From Triplophysa rosa (taxonomy: Eukaryota > Chordata > Actinopteri > Cypriniformes > Nemacheilidae): a stretch of DNA of 64,000 nucleotides. Under the pieces are notes generated by a model, which was not told the DNA's origin, ran no database searches, and saw nothing but the letters and a program-made list of their open reading frames with translations. Below, one piece after another: positions 10,686-20,520 of this stretch. Position 1 is the stretch's first letter. Each line of letters opens with the position of its first letter. Both the position numbers and the translations under genes were made by a program. The stretch spans positions 21,621,784 to 21,685,783 of the forward strand of contig NC_079904.1 of NCBI RefSeq assembly GCF_024868665.1, in the 5' to 3' direction.

Positions 10686-11321
10686 TGTCATGATCTCGGA
10701 CACTCAGGTTCCCGTATCCTGCCTGTGTGTGTGTTCTGTTGTGTGTCGAGCTCTGTGTCTGCATCACTCACCCCACCCCGTGTCTCCCTTTTGGTATTCC
10801 TCCACTCACCGTCTTCGCACTCTTTCACCTGTAACGTATTCCCCTTGAGTAGCACCCATTCATCTATTACCTATTTATTTCCCTTTGTTCTCCTGTCCTG
10901 TGTCAGACCGTGCTTGTTGTTTTGCCAGCTCTGACTGCCCAGTTCTTGCGAGTCTAGTTCTGTCCTTTGTCCTGTACCTCATCTTAGCTTTGCTGAGTTT
11001 TGCTCCTCGAAGCTTGTTTATTTTTCGCTTCTTGTCTGCCCCAGTTTCTGTAATTTTTTGCTCTCTGCCCCGCAGCAGTTATTGGCCGCCCAGAGCTTGA
11101 TTCTCACAGCATCTGAGCTCTCGCCATTTCGCCAGTTCAGCAGCTTCTACCTGACGGGTGCAACTTCTCTGTACTGGAATCTTACAGGTCGATTAATTCC
11201 CCGAGGACTGTTTTGCTGCCATTGGTGTCTTGGACTATTTGCTTTGCTCTTGCCTCACTGTTTTCAATAAAAACCCTGTTAACCGCGCATCTGAGTCTGC
11301 TTGTCTGTGTGCGGCATGACA
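10686..11321 (+). mobile_element. 3' LTR of the Ty3/gypsy element
   Basis: The 636-bp LTR starts TGTCATGATC and ends GGCATGACA, giving a perfect 7-bp terminal inverted repeat TGTCATG/CATGACA and the canonical TG...CA. An AATAAA polyadenylation signal is at 11266-11271, about 50 bp before the end. The pol remnant and polypurine tract on the left show it is the 3' copy. The short ORFs over it (10656-11270) are pyrimidine-rich by-products. Confidence 0.9.
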
Positions 11322-12016
11322 CATTTATTCTAGGATTGCATTCCTGATGCAAAACTGCCTTGCAATTTGGCCAAAAGAAAACACCTAGCGTATTATCTAA
11401 CTTCTAAGACTGTATTCAGAAATGATGCTTCTAAATGCCTTTGTTGACAGATGACTAGGTTTTAAACAGAGCCTTAGTGTAAGATATCTAACAATTTCTT
11501 CTTATTTGAATATTGCAACAATTTATTGGGTTCAGGTTTTCTGTTTGTCTAGATATAGATATTCCTCCCCTTCGTTTTCACACTGCTATCATATGTTGCT
11601 GTGAGCAACTTGTGACCTGTGTGTGAACTATCTGTTAAAGTCCTGCAGTGACTCACAATGTCAACATGTTTTTTCCTCCTTTTAGACCAGATTAACTTGT
11701 CAGACAACTGGTCGTTTGCTAGACTGGTCTTTCTGAACTGATCCTTCGTGGGCTGAGGGCAAAGGCTTAACAAAGTGCATGGTCGATCAGAGAGAACGGA
11801 AGGTGGCTGTGTATTTGGGATAGTTTTACCTTGATATGGCAATGTTGTTCACATGGATTAGCTCTCCAGAGCCTGTTGAATGCTAGTTTGCAACCACCTC
11901 ACAAAATCAAATCTGAATGCGTAGTCATGCTACCCTCATTTTGAAGACAAAATATATTTCCATTGGTACCATTTAGTGTTCACGCACACTTTACGTTTGA
12001 CCAAACCCACAACACC
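11322..12016. other. Intergenic DNA, nothing recognised
   Basis: Unique-looking sequence right of the LTR. A minus-strand ORF at 11549-11842 (97 codons) matches nothing I know. No repeat termini seen. Confidence 0.55.
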
Positions 12017-12375
12017 TTTAAGGTATAGTTAACTTTCCGCGTCTGTCTCCGTCATGCACGGACGCGTCCGCATTTGCTTCCAAAGCATACTCAACTGCGG
12101 ATGAACGAGCTCGACACATGTGCAGTATGTCACCGAGTGGACTCGGCCGTTTCACCATTTTTCTCGCGCAAGCGCTGTTGTATGCATCCGTGCGGTCTCA
12201 AAAATTGGGCTGCACACGGATGTGCATCCTGATGATGAAAATTACGTCATGTGGGCGGCTCGGACGGCCGGACTATGCTTTGGGCTTCAGTGTCCTGTGT
12301 GTGTGTCAATAATATTATTCTCTTGTGTTATTTATAAAATAATTTTCCTTATTTTGGGGTGAACTATTCCTTTAA
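12017..12375. repeat. CpG-rich MITE with TTTAAGGTATAGTT ends
   Basis: The left end TTTAAGGTATAGTTAAC is mirrored by the right end GTGAACTATTCCTTTAA, the terminal word shared with the palindromic MITEs at 26309 and 29509. The inside differs: it is rich in CpG (GGACGCGTCCGC, CTCGCGCAAGCGC) and non-palindromic. It is therefore a sister family using the same ends. ORFs at 12118-12362 are incidental. Confidence 0.7.
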
Positions 12376-12379
12376 GAGG

Positions 12380-13260
12380 CAATGGCCATCAAGAGTCAGA
12401 CTCCAGGTGCTTTTTGTGTTTTGGGATGTAGCAACAAATTTGAGATGCCAGCATGGGAATCGGTGTCAATGAGCCTGGGTGAAACAGCAAATGACACAAG
12501 GATTAAAGTGCAACATGCAAGGGCCCTAACATCACAGCCCACTCCTACACTTGCCGTACCTGCTCATGTTTTGTGCTTTGCTTTAATTGGTAATTATTTT
12601 CCGGGGTTAATGCCTTTATTCAGACTGTCAGTGCATCATCAGGAGCAAAGGATTAGGAGCCCCGGGAAGACGCGCAGAGAGATGAGACACTGGCAACGGG
12701 AGGACAGCTCATTTTTACACAGGCAGAGATGGAGGACAGCTCATCTTTGATCCGGCAGGGGCTTCGCAGGCCAGAGGGGTGACAGCTGCATTTTCTTTAG
12801 CCCACATTTGAATTTGAATTCTATCTTATGATGCAGCTATGTGCCGGCTTGGCAGGGCAGTGGGGTAATCTGCTCGGCACAAACGCCTGGGCTTTCTTCC
12901 TGTGTGCCCTCACAGAGATTTAAGTAATTAAACTTAAATTGAATGCATAAAAAACCTCACTTGTACCGGTGGCTGTCTTGCTTGTGCCAAGAGTGAATAG
13001 TCAGGGCTGCCCTCTCTCTCTCTAATCCCTTTTACTATTTCTGCCCTTCTGACTTTGGCTGGCCTCGTGCTGGAAGCTCGGCATTCCTCTCCGCTCGGCA
13101 TCTTTGGATGCTGAAGAATGTAACTTCTGAACTCCCACAGCGCATTGGAATAAACATCTGTTTGCAAAAGACATCGGTTCCAGCAATTTCACACAGCCAA
13201 ATCGGGATTACGTCATAATTGATGCTAATTTCAACATGTTATCCAAGTCAGCCCAATTTA
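12380..13260. other. Repeat-free block, candidate conserved non-coding DNA
   Basis: About 0.9 kb with no window repeats, balanced composition and TAATTG/TAATTA-type words around 12585. An ORF at 12382-12750 (122 codons) is unlike any known protein and is followed by no splice context I trust. Candidate enhancer block or plain unique DNA. Confidence 0.3.
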
Positions 13261-14170
13261 CTTTCTTAATAAATATACTTCAGACACTTCAGAGAAAAAC
13301 TCACACAGAAAAGTCATTCTGTGCCACATCAATCGAATTTTCAAAACTACCCCAGCTAAAATGTTTCATTTGGTTACATTTTTTCTAAAGAAGGACAAAC
13401 TTAAATAGTTAACAAAGTCAAAATGTTACATGTCATAGATCAATATTTGGTGAGGAATTGCACACTGAAAAAAGGAATTTTGCTACTATTTTTGCTACCA
13501 ATTTTCTGAATTTACAGTTAATTCGACACATTTTTTTCATGTTGAGTCATCTAACTTATTCCATTAAAGTTAGAACTACATGAATGATTTGTCATGTGTT
13601 AACCTAGAATTGTTCAAACTTGTCAGAGGATTTCCAGTTCCCAGCATGATTTGTATAAGACACGTTTTGGTTTTATGTGTTCTTAGTGTTTACTGTTAGT
13701 TTGTCTTTGAGATTTAGAGGAGTTTGGTATATTTTTTAGTTTTGTGGTTATCATTGTTCAGAAGAGTAGTGCCTTTGCGTAGTGAGCGAAATTCAAGCTT
13801 GAATTTCTGTTAAGATTTTCTTAGAATAGATAAATGAAAAGAATGTAGAATATTTTAGTTGAGAACTTTAAATACATATGAAAATCACTTTCATTTAACA
13901 AACATAAATTGGGCAACTTGAACAGAAATGTAATATGTGAAACGAACATTCTTTTTTTTTGCTGTTTTTGAACAAGTGGGTCAAAATAACAGTTTTCCTT
14001 TAGATTTATAGCCAAATTACAAATGACTTAAAAAAAAAAATTATTGTAACATTTCATTTTTCATTGCAATTTTGTCACTGCATCACACGCCAATGGTGAT
14101 AGTTCAAAAATAAGAAAACAAGTTTTGTGTTCTTTTTTCAAAGTTTACATGCTTAAAAAATATTTTATCA
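13261..14170. other. AT-rich intergenic DNA with a degenerate MITE trace
   Basis: Very AT-rich. ACACTGAAAAAAGGAATTTT at 13462 resembles the start of a CACTG...-type MITE, and TTAATTCGACAC...TTGAGTCATC follows, but no right end is evident. An A run at 14029-14040 is low complexity. No gene seen. Confidence 0.5.
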
Positions 14171-14859
14171 TTTGGTGTCTACATATATAAAACCCCATGA
14201 GGTACGAGCCCAAAAACATGGAGATCTGGAGACCATGCTGAATGAAAAAATGGTGCAACGCTCCCTCTTTCTAGAATTACTATCAAACTTTATTCATTCG
14301 AATCAGTGGCGTTTCGGCCACTATCAAGGCCTTCATCAGACATCATTCAGTATGACTTTTTTGATCGTTGAGCAACTTTTTGTAGATCTCAATATGGCTT
14401 CGTGTTGAATGATATGCCCATTTTCAGTGAGTTCAAAAACAAATGTGGGTCACTTTGCATACAACCTCCTATAAAAATAATTGCTGTATTACCATGCATT
14501 ACTTCACTAATCACTCACATTACTCTGAATTTGTATGTATTGAATATGTATGTATATGAACTGAGCATTCCTTATAAAATAGCAGGGTAGTACCAAAGAC
14601 GTTTCAGAAGACCATACTGTAAGAGCAAAAACCAGATCCAAACGTAAAAAAGTAGATTTACCTAAGAATTTACTATAAAAAGAACATAGCTTGATGGAAT
14701 GTATAGCATGTGCAGGCAATTTAAAGAAAGAGACTGGAGGCCCCACACTATTATAGCCTGTTGGGGAAGGGGGGAATGTTAACACATCTAACATAAAAAA
14801 ACTCCAGTGAAAGTCTAAAGCCTTGGGCATAATACTTTTTATAAGAGCAAAATCTTTTA
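14171..14859. other. Intergenic DNA with a repeat-like motif
   Basis: GCGTTTCGGCCACTATCAAG followed by GCCTTCATCAGACATC (14311-14345) looks like a fish interspersed-repeat terminus I have met before, but no second copy is in this window. The minus-strand ORF 14507-15049 runs through here without a recognisable domain. Otherwise nothing. Confidence 0.4.
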
Positions 14860-15620
14860 TTGTATCCAAACTGCTTACATAGAGGCTCCTGTGATTGTAA
14901 TTATCTGGATGGATGACAGGATAAGGAGATAAGGTCCGATTTGGCACAGTCTTCCCTCGCAGGCGCCTCGGTGGCCAACGCACAGATCCCACATCAAAGT
15001 GAGGGTGGAAAAAGTCTTGCGGGGATGACCTGTTACAACAAACAACCAATAAAGACAGAAGACAGACAAACAGAGAGAATTGATCGTGCCCCCCATATAC
15101 GCGACTGACCCGGCAGCGCCGCTTTGAGGTAATTACAACTTATACGTCTCGATGGGCATTACGTGTATGTTTTCATTTACAACACAGGGACCTCCAAGGC
15201 CTGGACAAAAATCCCATTTAATAGTTACCTGTCAAGCGTAATTAACTGTGTTTTTCTCATCGCCTGCTTTTCATGTTGCCTGCAGCGAGACGTTCCTTTC
15301 GAGTTGTGTCTGTCTCAGCGCCTTTGCCACCCAAAGCTCCGAGACGGTTTTAATTGCAACACGACGACCACAAGAAACGCACAAAATCCTCATAAAAGTA
15401 TAGAAAAGCTGGCTGCCTTCCCAATGAGGGCAACAAATCAGGGCGTAATTACAGGTAAGCGACCTCTCCATCTCAGACGGCTCAGCGGGGAAAGAGAGAT
15501 TTTCAATATTTTAAGAATGGTCAAAGCTTGGTGGTTTATTTGTTGTTTGAATGCTAGCCTACAAGCGGTGCCCTGCGCTCTGTTAGCGAAATATTGAATT
15601 AGCACCAGTCATATTGACCA
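14860..15620. other. Repeat-free block, candidate conserved non-coding DNA
   Basis: No window repeat, more balanced composition, and several homeodomain-like TAATTA/GTAATTA words (15131, 15239 and 15445). It surrounds an exon-like segment (see 15286-15454). The plus strand is open from 15163 to 15597. It may be an enhancer or a lineage-specific transcript; this cannot be decided from sequence alone. Confidence 0.35.
15286..15454 (+). other. Exon-like segment with consensus splice signals (speculative)
   Basis: A pyrimidine-rich run (TTTTTCTCATCGCCTGCTTT) leads to TGTTGCCTGCAG, a good 3' splice site ending at 15285. Then 169 bp stay open in one frame to ACAG|GTAAGC, a strong 5' splice site at 15454/15455. 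The translated segment (starting RDVPFELCLSQRLCHPKLRD) matches no family I recognise. Length is not a multiple of three. It could be a non-coding RNA exon or chance; no flanking exon was found. Confidence 0.2.
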
Positions 15621-15770
15621 AACATCAAAGCTCTTTTTCCTGAAATGTAATTCCATTTTGCTGTCTCTATCTTAAAACAATCTTAAAACAACAGTTTTTG
15701 TGGCGTGTGGAAATAAAAGTTTGTTTTGTAGATAAAAAAAGATTTTGGGGTTATTTTGGTTTGTCTAGGC

Positions 15771-16047
15771 CAGGAGTTTTCAAACTGGGGTCCGGGGTCC
15801 CCCAGGGGCCTCCAGAATGTTCCCCAGAATCTTTTTCAAACAAAAAACAGCAAAAGTTGTAAAATTCTACTGAAGATTAGTACTGTTTCATTTCTATAAC
15901 AATATATTGTTTTTAACAACACTTAATATTTGCTGAACAGTTTAAATGCTTCGTTATTTAAAAAAGTGGGTATGTATTTTAGAAAGGGGGTCGCTCGCAA
16001 AAGGTTCCTCATATTTGGGGGTCCTTGGCATGAAAGAGTTTATTTTA
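15771..16047. repeat. hAT-like MITE remnant (CAGGAGTTTTCAAACTGGGG)
   Basis: The left end CAGGAGTTTTCAAACTGGGG is of the CAGnGGTTCTCAAACTG type known for hAT elements. The inside has GGGGTCCGGGGTCCC and, near the right end, GGGGGTCCTTGGCATGAAAG. The right terminus has decayed, so no 8-bp duplication can be shown. No coding capacity. Confidence 0.6.
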
Positions 16048-16072
16048 TATAGATAGCATTTATTGAATGTTG

Positions 16073-16216
16073 AAGGGATAATTCGCCCCAAAACAAAAAA
16101 ATCTGGTTTCATTTATTTACCCAGTATTTGTTCAAAACATGCATATGACTCTTTCTATTGTGGAACACAAAAGAAGAGATTTTGAGAAATGTTTCAGTGG
16201 TTTTGTGTCCATATAG
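16073..16216. repeat. Palindromic TTAA MITE, left part of an interrupted copy
   Basis: AAGGGATAATTCGCCCC, then ACTCTTTCTATTGTGGAACA and CACAAAAGAAGAGATTTTGA, match the left arm of the palindromic MITE at 26309-26578. The arm stops at about 16216 and resumes at 16725 after another MITE, so the two parts belong to one interrupted copy. Confidence 0.65.
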
Positions 16217-16724
16217 GGTCCATATAAAGTTAAAAAAACGCTGTATTTTCCACATATTGAAATATAGGATATTGTATCTCCTCTTTGCCCCGCCTCTCTG
16301 AAACGTGCTGATTTTTTACAAAGCTCATGGCTCTGAAAAGCGAGGTGTGCTATGATTGGTCAGTTCACCAGTGCGTAGTGATTGGTCAAATACTGCAAGC
16401 ATTTCGCGGAGATGTAACGCCTCTTACCATATTTGGAACATCAGGTTCCAGAGCAATTGTACTGACAGGTACGCACACCTTACTTGCGTAAACATTTGGG
16501 CGGTCTTAGTCAAATCATGTTACGAAGTTACGTAGATTCGCCGGGGTGTGGTTACACGAGGCGTTTCAGGCAGGTCTGGGTGAGCATTCGCTTTTACGTA
16601 GAATGCATCTTTTGTTCCCACACTTTCATTTGTGCAATTTTACGTGTCTAATACATGCATGGGCGACTTATAACACACCAAAGACACAGAAAAACACGTG
16701 TTCGCGCCATATGACCCCTTTAAA
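16217..16724. repeat. GGTCATATGAC-family MITE, copy 1 (left end truncated)
   Basis: It shares long stretches with 38470-39025: CTCTTTGCCCCGCCTCTC, AAGCTCATGGCTCTGAAAAG, TGTAACGCCTCTTACCATAT and ACACGAGGCGTTTCAGGCAG. The right end is GCCATATGACCCCTTTAA. The left roughly 60 bp of copy 2 (with the TTAAAGGGGTCATATGAC end) is missing. Same orientation as copy 2. It lies inside the palindromic MITE at 16073-16786. Confidence 0.8.
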
Positions 16725-16786
16725 TCATACAGGTTTGGAATGGCGTGAGGGATGAAATGATGAATTTGAGTTAAGTGTTCCTTTAA
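16725..16786. repeat. Palindromic TTAA MITE, right part of the interrupted copy
   Basis: ATACAGGTTTGGAATGGCGT, GGGATGAAATGATGAATTTG and GTGTTCCTTTAA correspond to the right arm of the MITE at 26309-26578 (compare GAGTAAATGATGACAGAATT and CATCCCTTTAA). It completes the copy whose left part is 16073-16216. Confidence 0.6.
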
Positions 16787-16814
16787 ACACTGACAACGAC
16801 CATTTATACATTAC

Positions 16815-17008
16815 AAAATAAAGATGCTTCACGATGCCACAGAAGAACCTTTTTTGTCTAAATGGTTCCATAAAGAACCTTTAACATCCGAAAAAAGGTT
16901 CTTCAAAAAGGTAAGAGATGGTTCTTTAAAGAACCTTTGACTGAACTGTTCTTTGTGGAACCAAATACGGTTCTCATGGCATCGCTGTAACATCATCTTT
17001 ATTTTATG
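16815..17008. repeat. AAAGAACCTTT-family palindromic MITE
   Basis: The ends AAATAAAGATG...CGATGCCA and ATGGCATCG...CATCTTTATTTT are inverted. The inside is full of GGTTCTTTAAAGAACC-type words (AGAACCTTTTTT, AAAGAACCTTT, TTCTTTAAAGAACC), giving a near-perfect hairpin of about 190 bp. Non-coding; a pattern I associate with cyprinid genomes. Confidence 0.7.
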
Positions 17009-18843
17009 CCACGTTTGTTGACCAGCTGCTTCTTGCCACCGTATTGCACATCAAAAGCATGAGTTTGTTTCCAAACAAAGCAAGACCGCAGGCGTTCTGC
17101 CGATCAGCATTTAACTTGATGTCTCTTTCTCTTGCATACAAAATACATTTTTGAAGATGTCAAATGCAAGTTCGTCTCCTCCATCCTTTCAAAGGTGACA
17201 ATCTGCTGAGTTCATGAGTTTATAGAAGTCAGTTCGTGTCGACTCCACCCTGAGCTGTTCTTCTTCAGGACATCTTCGCCTACAGGGCTACACAAGAGCC
17301 AGCGCGGTGTGTGGGAAAGCGTCCCTCCCTGCCCGCTCTCCAACATGCCTCACAGCTATTTCCACAGTTTGCATAATAACTGGCTACGTGGGGATCTTTG
17401 TAGAAAGCGTATCCTGGTGAGTGAAGCAGTGGAAGTCCTCTGGAGACGCATAGAGACTCTACCAGGAGTAGGGAAATCACACAGTTACGCTATAAAAAGA
17501 ACAAAATAGTGGAGTCTTGCTGTTTTAATGATAATTTCAGGAACTTTTCAAACGGAGGCTCGCGCAACCGTGTTACAATAACCGAGGGACTGATATGTGA
17601 ATGGAGAATTATTAATTAGCCCCTATGAGTAATATGTTTACTTCTTTTGTGCAGCCGGTTTTAATGAGAAACTCTTTTTCGTTGAAAGACTTCCCTTTTG
17701 TATTTGTATTGTCATTCTTGAAAGCAATGTTAACTACCTCCCCACTTTAAACTAACAGGAACCATCAAAGACTCATGAAATGTTTCAAAAGCACTTGATT
17801 TGCAGATTACCTCGGACCCAAAGCTCTTTTTATTTACTTGTTTGTAATAATGTTTTTTGTCTTAATCTCTCATTTTGATTTTCTGCAGCTATTATAGATA
17901 AAATCGCTATTACGGTATGCTGTCTAAAGACTTGAATACACTGCGTTCGAATACACTACTTTTGCTCAGATTTTTACCCTGATTTGCAATCTGGACAAGT
18001 TGACAATAGTGGTGTAGTCTGCAGATTTTGGGCAGTCGGAGCTGATTCAGACTTTTTCATAGTGTATGATGGACACAGCTTTAGACTTTCATCCTGTCTA
18101 CATATATCAAAACGTATCAGATGAAGAAAAAGCAAGAACAAACGCAATTCTTATTGGCTGGATTAAGAGAGGTGACATTCAGCTAAACAAACCGATCAGA
18201 CACGCTCAAATAAAGGTCATAGGGTGCAAGAGTCGGTCTATTTACACAGCCATTAACCCAGTGAATGTGTTTTAAGAGGCGACTGTCAAGTTCAAAGGTC
18301 AAATGGCACGGTCTGATCCTGCAGCAAGCAAGGGCATATTTCATCTCAGTAGAAAATCCTTAGCTGTGGGTCATGGCCATTAGAAAAACACAATTTAACA
18401 ACACATGTCAGTCCTTGAGTAACTTGAGTGGCCATGCAGGGTCCATGAGTGCTGATGTTTAGTATCAGCATTGAGACGTTTGGCTGTGTTTGTATGCAAG
18501 TGTTGCGGAGCGAAAGCAGAGCGAGGAGTGGAGTTTTTGCCTAAAGGCGGGGATCAGGTTTTTTTAATGTGTCTGTGTTTTATCTTGCTCCAGGATTGCT
18601 TGGAGCGGGTTTCGCTCACCAGCGAGTGTGGAGAGAATAAGAATGTGAAATGGAAAACCCGGAATGGAGTGATTGCAGAACACTATGAGCAGGGAGAAAA
18701 ACTAATTGCTGTTATTCTGTTTTTTTTAACCTTTCATATAATAAACCCATAGATTTGCTCTTAAGGAAAACTTGAGGCACATCAATGGGTTTATCCCTTC
18801 GACCGAAAATCCTTACTAACCCTCCTGACAGCCACTTTGAACA
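17009..18843. other. Intergenic DNA, nothing firmly recognised
   Basis: Mostly unique-looking. 17100-17700 is more balanced in composition and could be regulatory. The ORFs 17309-17509 and 18471-18752 (93 codons) have no recognisable domain. No RNA gene or repeat terminus was identified. Confidence 0.5.
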
Positions 18844-19801
18844 CACTGTAAAAACTGTAATTTTTCAGAATTTGAGTGCTTTTTTGTCATGATTCTGCCT
18901 CATCATGTCATGTCTTTCTTGGTCTTGTGGCAGGATCATGACAGAGCCTCATGTTTTGTGTGGAGAGAGGCATGTTATTGTTGGTTCTGACATAACACGT
19001 GCTCTCTCCGGTCTTTGTCTTTGGCCCCGCCCCTCTCGTTTCCTCGTTTAGCTTTCCATTAGTGTTTCATTTCTGACACCCGTCCCTTGTTAATTATCCT
19101 TTGTTAGTTCCCCTATTTAATGCCCTTGTGTCTGCTGTCCTGTGCTCGTTCGTTCTGCAATGTTACTACGTCGTCTTGTCTCTTGCCTTATTCCTTTTGC
19201 AGTGATCCGTCAAGTTTGTGGACTTATTATTTATATTATTCTTCGACCTTGTTTATCTTGCCCCCTCGTGCGAAGTTTTGTTTGAATTCTTGTTTTGTTA
19301 TAGTTTTCCCCATTGTGGGTTTTTGTTTTGTGTTTGTTATTAAAGTCATCGTGTTCCCACCACCAAAGCTGCCTGCACTTGGCTTCATTTTCACCCTGAT
19401 TCCTGACATTTTTAGAGATTTTTCACATTGTTTTTGAAATGCGGTAAAAAAACATCAAATTACAGAAAAAGATTGCAAATTTACATGAAAAACATATACA
19501 GTATTTTTATGGCGCCCCAGCTGCCAGAAAATTACCATTTTTTACAGGATTTTTATTTATAAAATAAGCTAAAAAGAGAAAATTAAAGAAAAAATGGCAA
19601 ATAACATAATTTTACGTGAAATAAATGTTATTTTACGTTTTTTACTGGTTCCCCAGCTGCTGGAAAATTAAAAAGATTTACAGAAAAAGATTGCAAATGT
19701 ACAAGAAAACATGAAAAACATAATAAATGTTATTTTAAGGTATTTTACTGGCACCCCGGCTTCCGAAAATGTTCATTTTTTACAGAAATCTTTTAATAGT
19801 G
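18844..19801. repeat. CACTGTAAAA MITE with CCCAGCTGCC core, interrupted by a solo LTR
   Basis: It starts CACTGTAAAAACTGTAATTT. After the LTR insertion (18885-19408) it continues with AGATTTTTCACATTGTTTTT and three core modules: GGCGCCCCAGCTGCCAG (19510), GTTCCCCAGCTGCTGG (19647) and GGCACCCCGGCTTCCG (19750). The right end TTTTAATAGTGTA has decayed. The spaced modules indicate internal amplification. Non-coding. Confidence 0.8.
18885..19408 (+). mobile_element. Solo LTR with 5-bp target duplication
   Basis: The 524-bp segment begins TGTCATGATTC and ends GATTCCTGACA, giving TGTCA...TGACA ends with a mostly conserved longer inverted repeat. It is flanked on both sides by TTTTT (18880-18884 and 19409-19413), a 5-bp duplication typical of LTR integration. 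CCTATTTAATGCC near 19111 can be a TATA box and ATTAAAG near 19339 a polyadenylation signal, both in plus orientation. No internal coding remains, so it is the product of LTR-LTR recombination. It resembles the gypsy LTR at 10686 only at its first nine bases. The overlying ORF 19120-19437 is incidental. Confidence 0.82.
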
Positions 19802-20229
19802 TACCCTAGCAACTTCATAGCGCCATGCTAAGCACTCATACATTTTAGCAAAAGCATAGCAACCCCATGTCAACCACCAACAGCACCCACTCAGAAACAT
19901 TTACTCCAAAATTGCTCTTTTATGGTTTGCAATTGTGGACGTTTCTGTAGCTCAACCAATGTCAAGGTCATGGGTTGATCCTCAGTGAACATACAAACTG
20001 ATTAAACATTTTTGACTGCACAGTCAATTTGAATAAAAGCAAATGCATCAGAGCTCAAGGTAACAAGGTGTTTATGAGACATGCCAATAGAAACTACATC
20101 ATGTTTTTTAAACAGGCATGATAAGATACTTTGACACATTATTTTGACAGGACTGAGGGGAATGCCAAGTCACCCACCATACCATCCTTAATTCAACGTG
20201 AGAGTTTAAGTAACCATAACTGACCATGA
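19802..20229. other. Intergenic DNA, nothing recognised
   Basis: Unique-looking sequence without repeat ends or an ORF above background. Confidence 0.55.
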
Positions 20230-20520
20230 TGAATGTAGCAGGCGTCATGCAATTATTGTCATAGTTATCTTTGTCACCGCTGATAGCTTACATCACACTG
20301 TCAAAATCTGTTTTCTGTGTGATTAATAGCCACAGTCCTGCGAATACATTACAAGCGTTTAGCCTAATAAGAGCGCAGCGGTCTGAGAGCCTCACTGCTC
20401 ATGGAGGGACATTTGGCAGCTGTGAACTGATGTCTGCTCAGACTGTACAAGATGTGTTCACTTTCACAAGCGTGTGATTAATCTGTACTGTTGACCTGAG
20501 GTCATTCATACTGTTCTGTA
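20230..20520. other. Short repeat-free block, candidate conserved non-coding DNA
   Basis: About 0.3 kb of balanced composition with GTGATTAAT words repeated at 20318 and 20475 and a GACCTGAGGTCA near-palindrome at 20493. The ORF 20271-20477 is incidental. Nuclear-receptor-like half sites (AGGTCA) are noted but not proof of function. Confidence 0.3.

Larger units (their letters stand above)
7750..11321 (+). mobile_element. Ty3/gypsy chromovirus-type LTR retrotransposon, 5'-truncated
   Basis: A degenerate pol region in the order protease-like, reverse transcriptase, RNase H, integrase and chromodomain is followed by a polypurine tract and a complete 3' LTR (10686-11321). This domain order with a C-terminal chromodomain defines the chromovirus branch of Ty3/gypsy (Metaviridae). 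The 5' LTR, primer-binding site and gag are missing. At least four in-frame stops plus several frameshifts make it inactive. GC content is clearly above that of the flanks, in keeping with an inserted element. No target-site duplication can be tested because the left end is lost. Confidence 0.93.

Noticed and set aside
10258..11270. Several ORFs over the gypsy C-terminus and LTR on both strands
   Set aside because: Shadows of the broken pol frame or pyrimidine-rich LTR; no independent coding evidence.
14507..15049. Minus-strand ORF of 180 codons
   Set aside because: No recognisable domain, it crosses from AT-rich DNA into a repeat-free block without splice or promoter context, and composition follows the local base bias.
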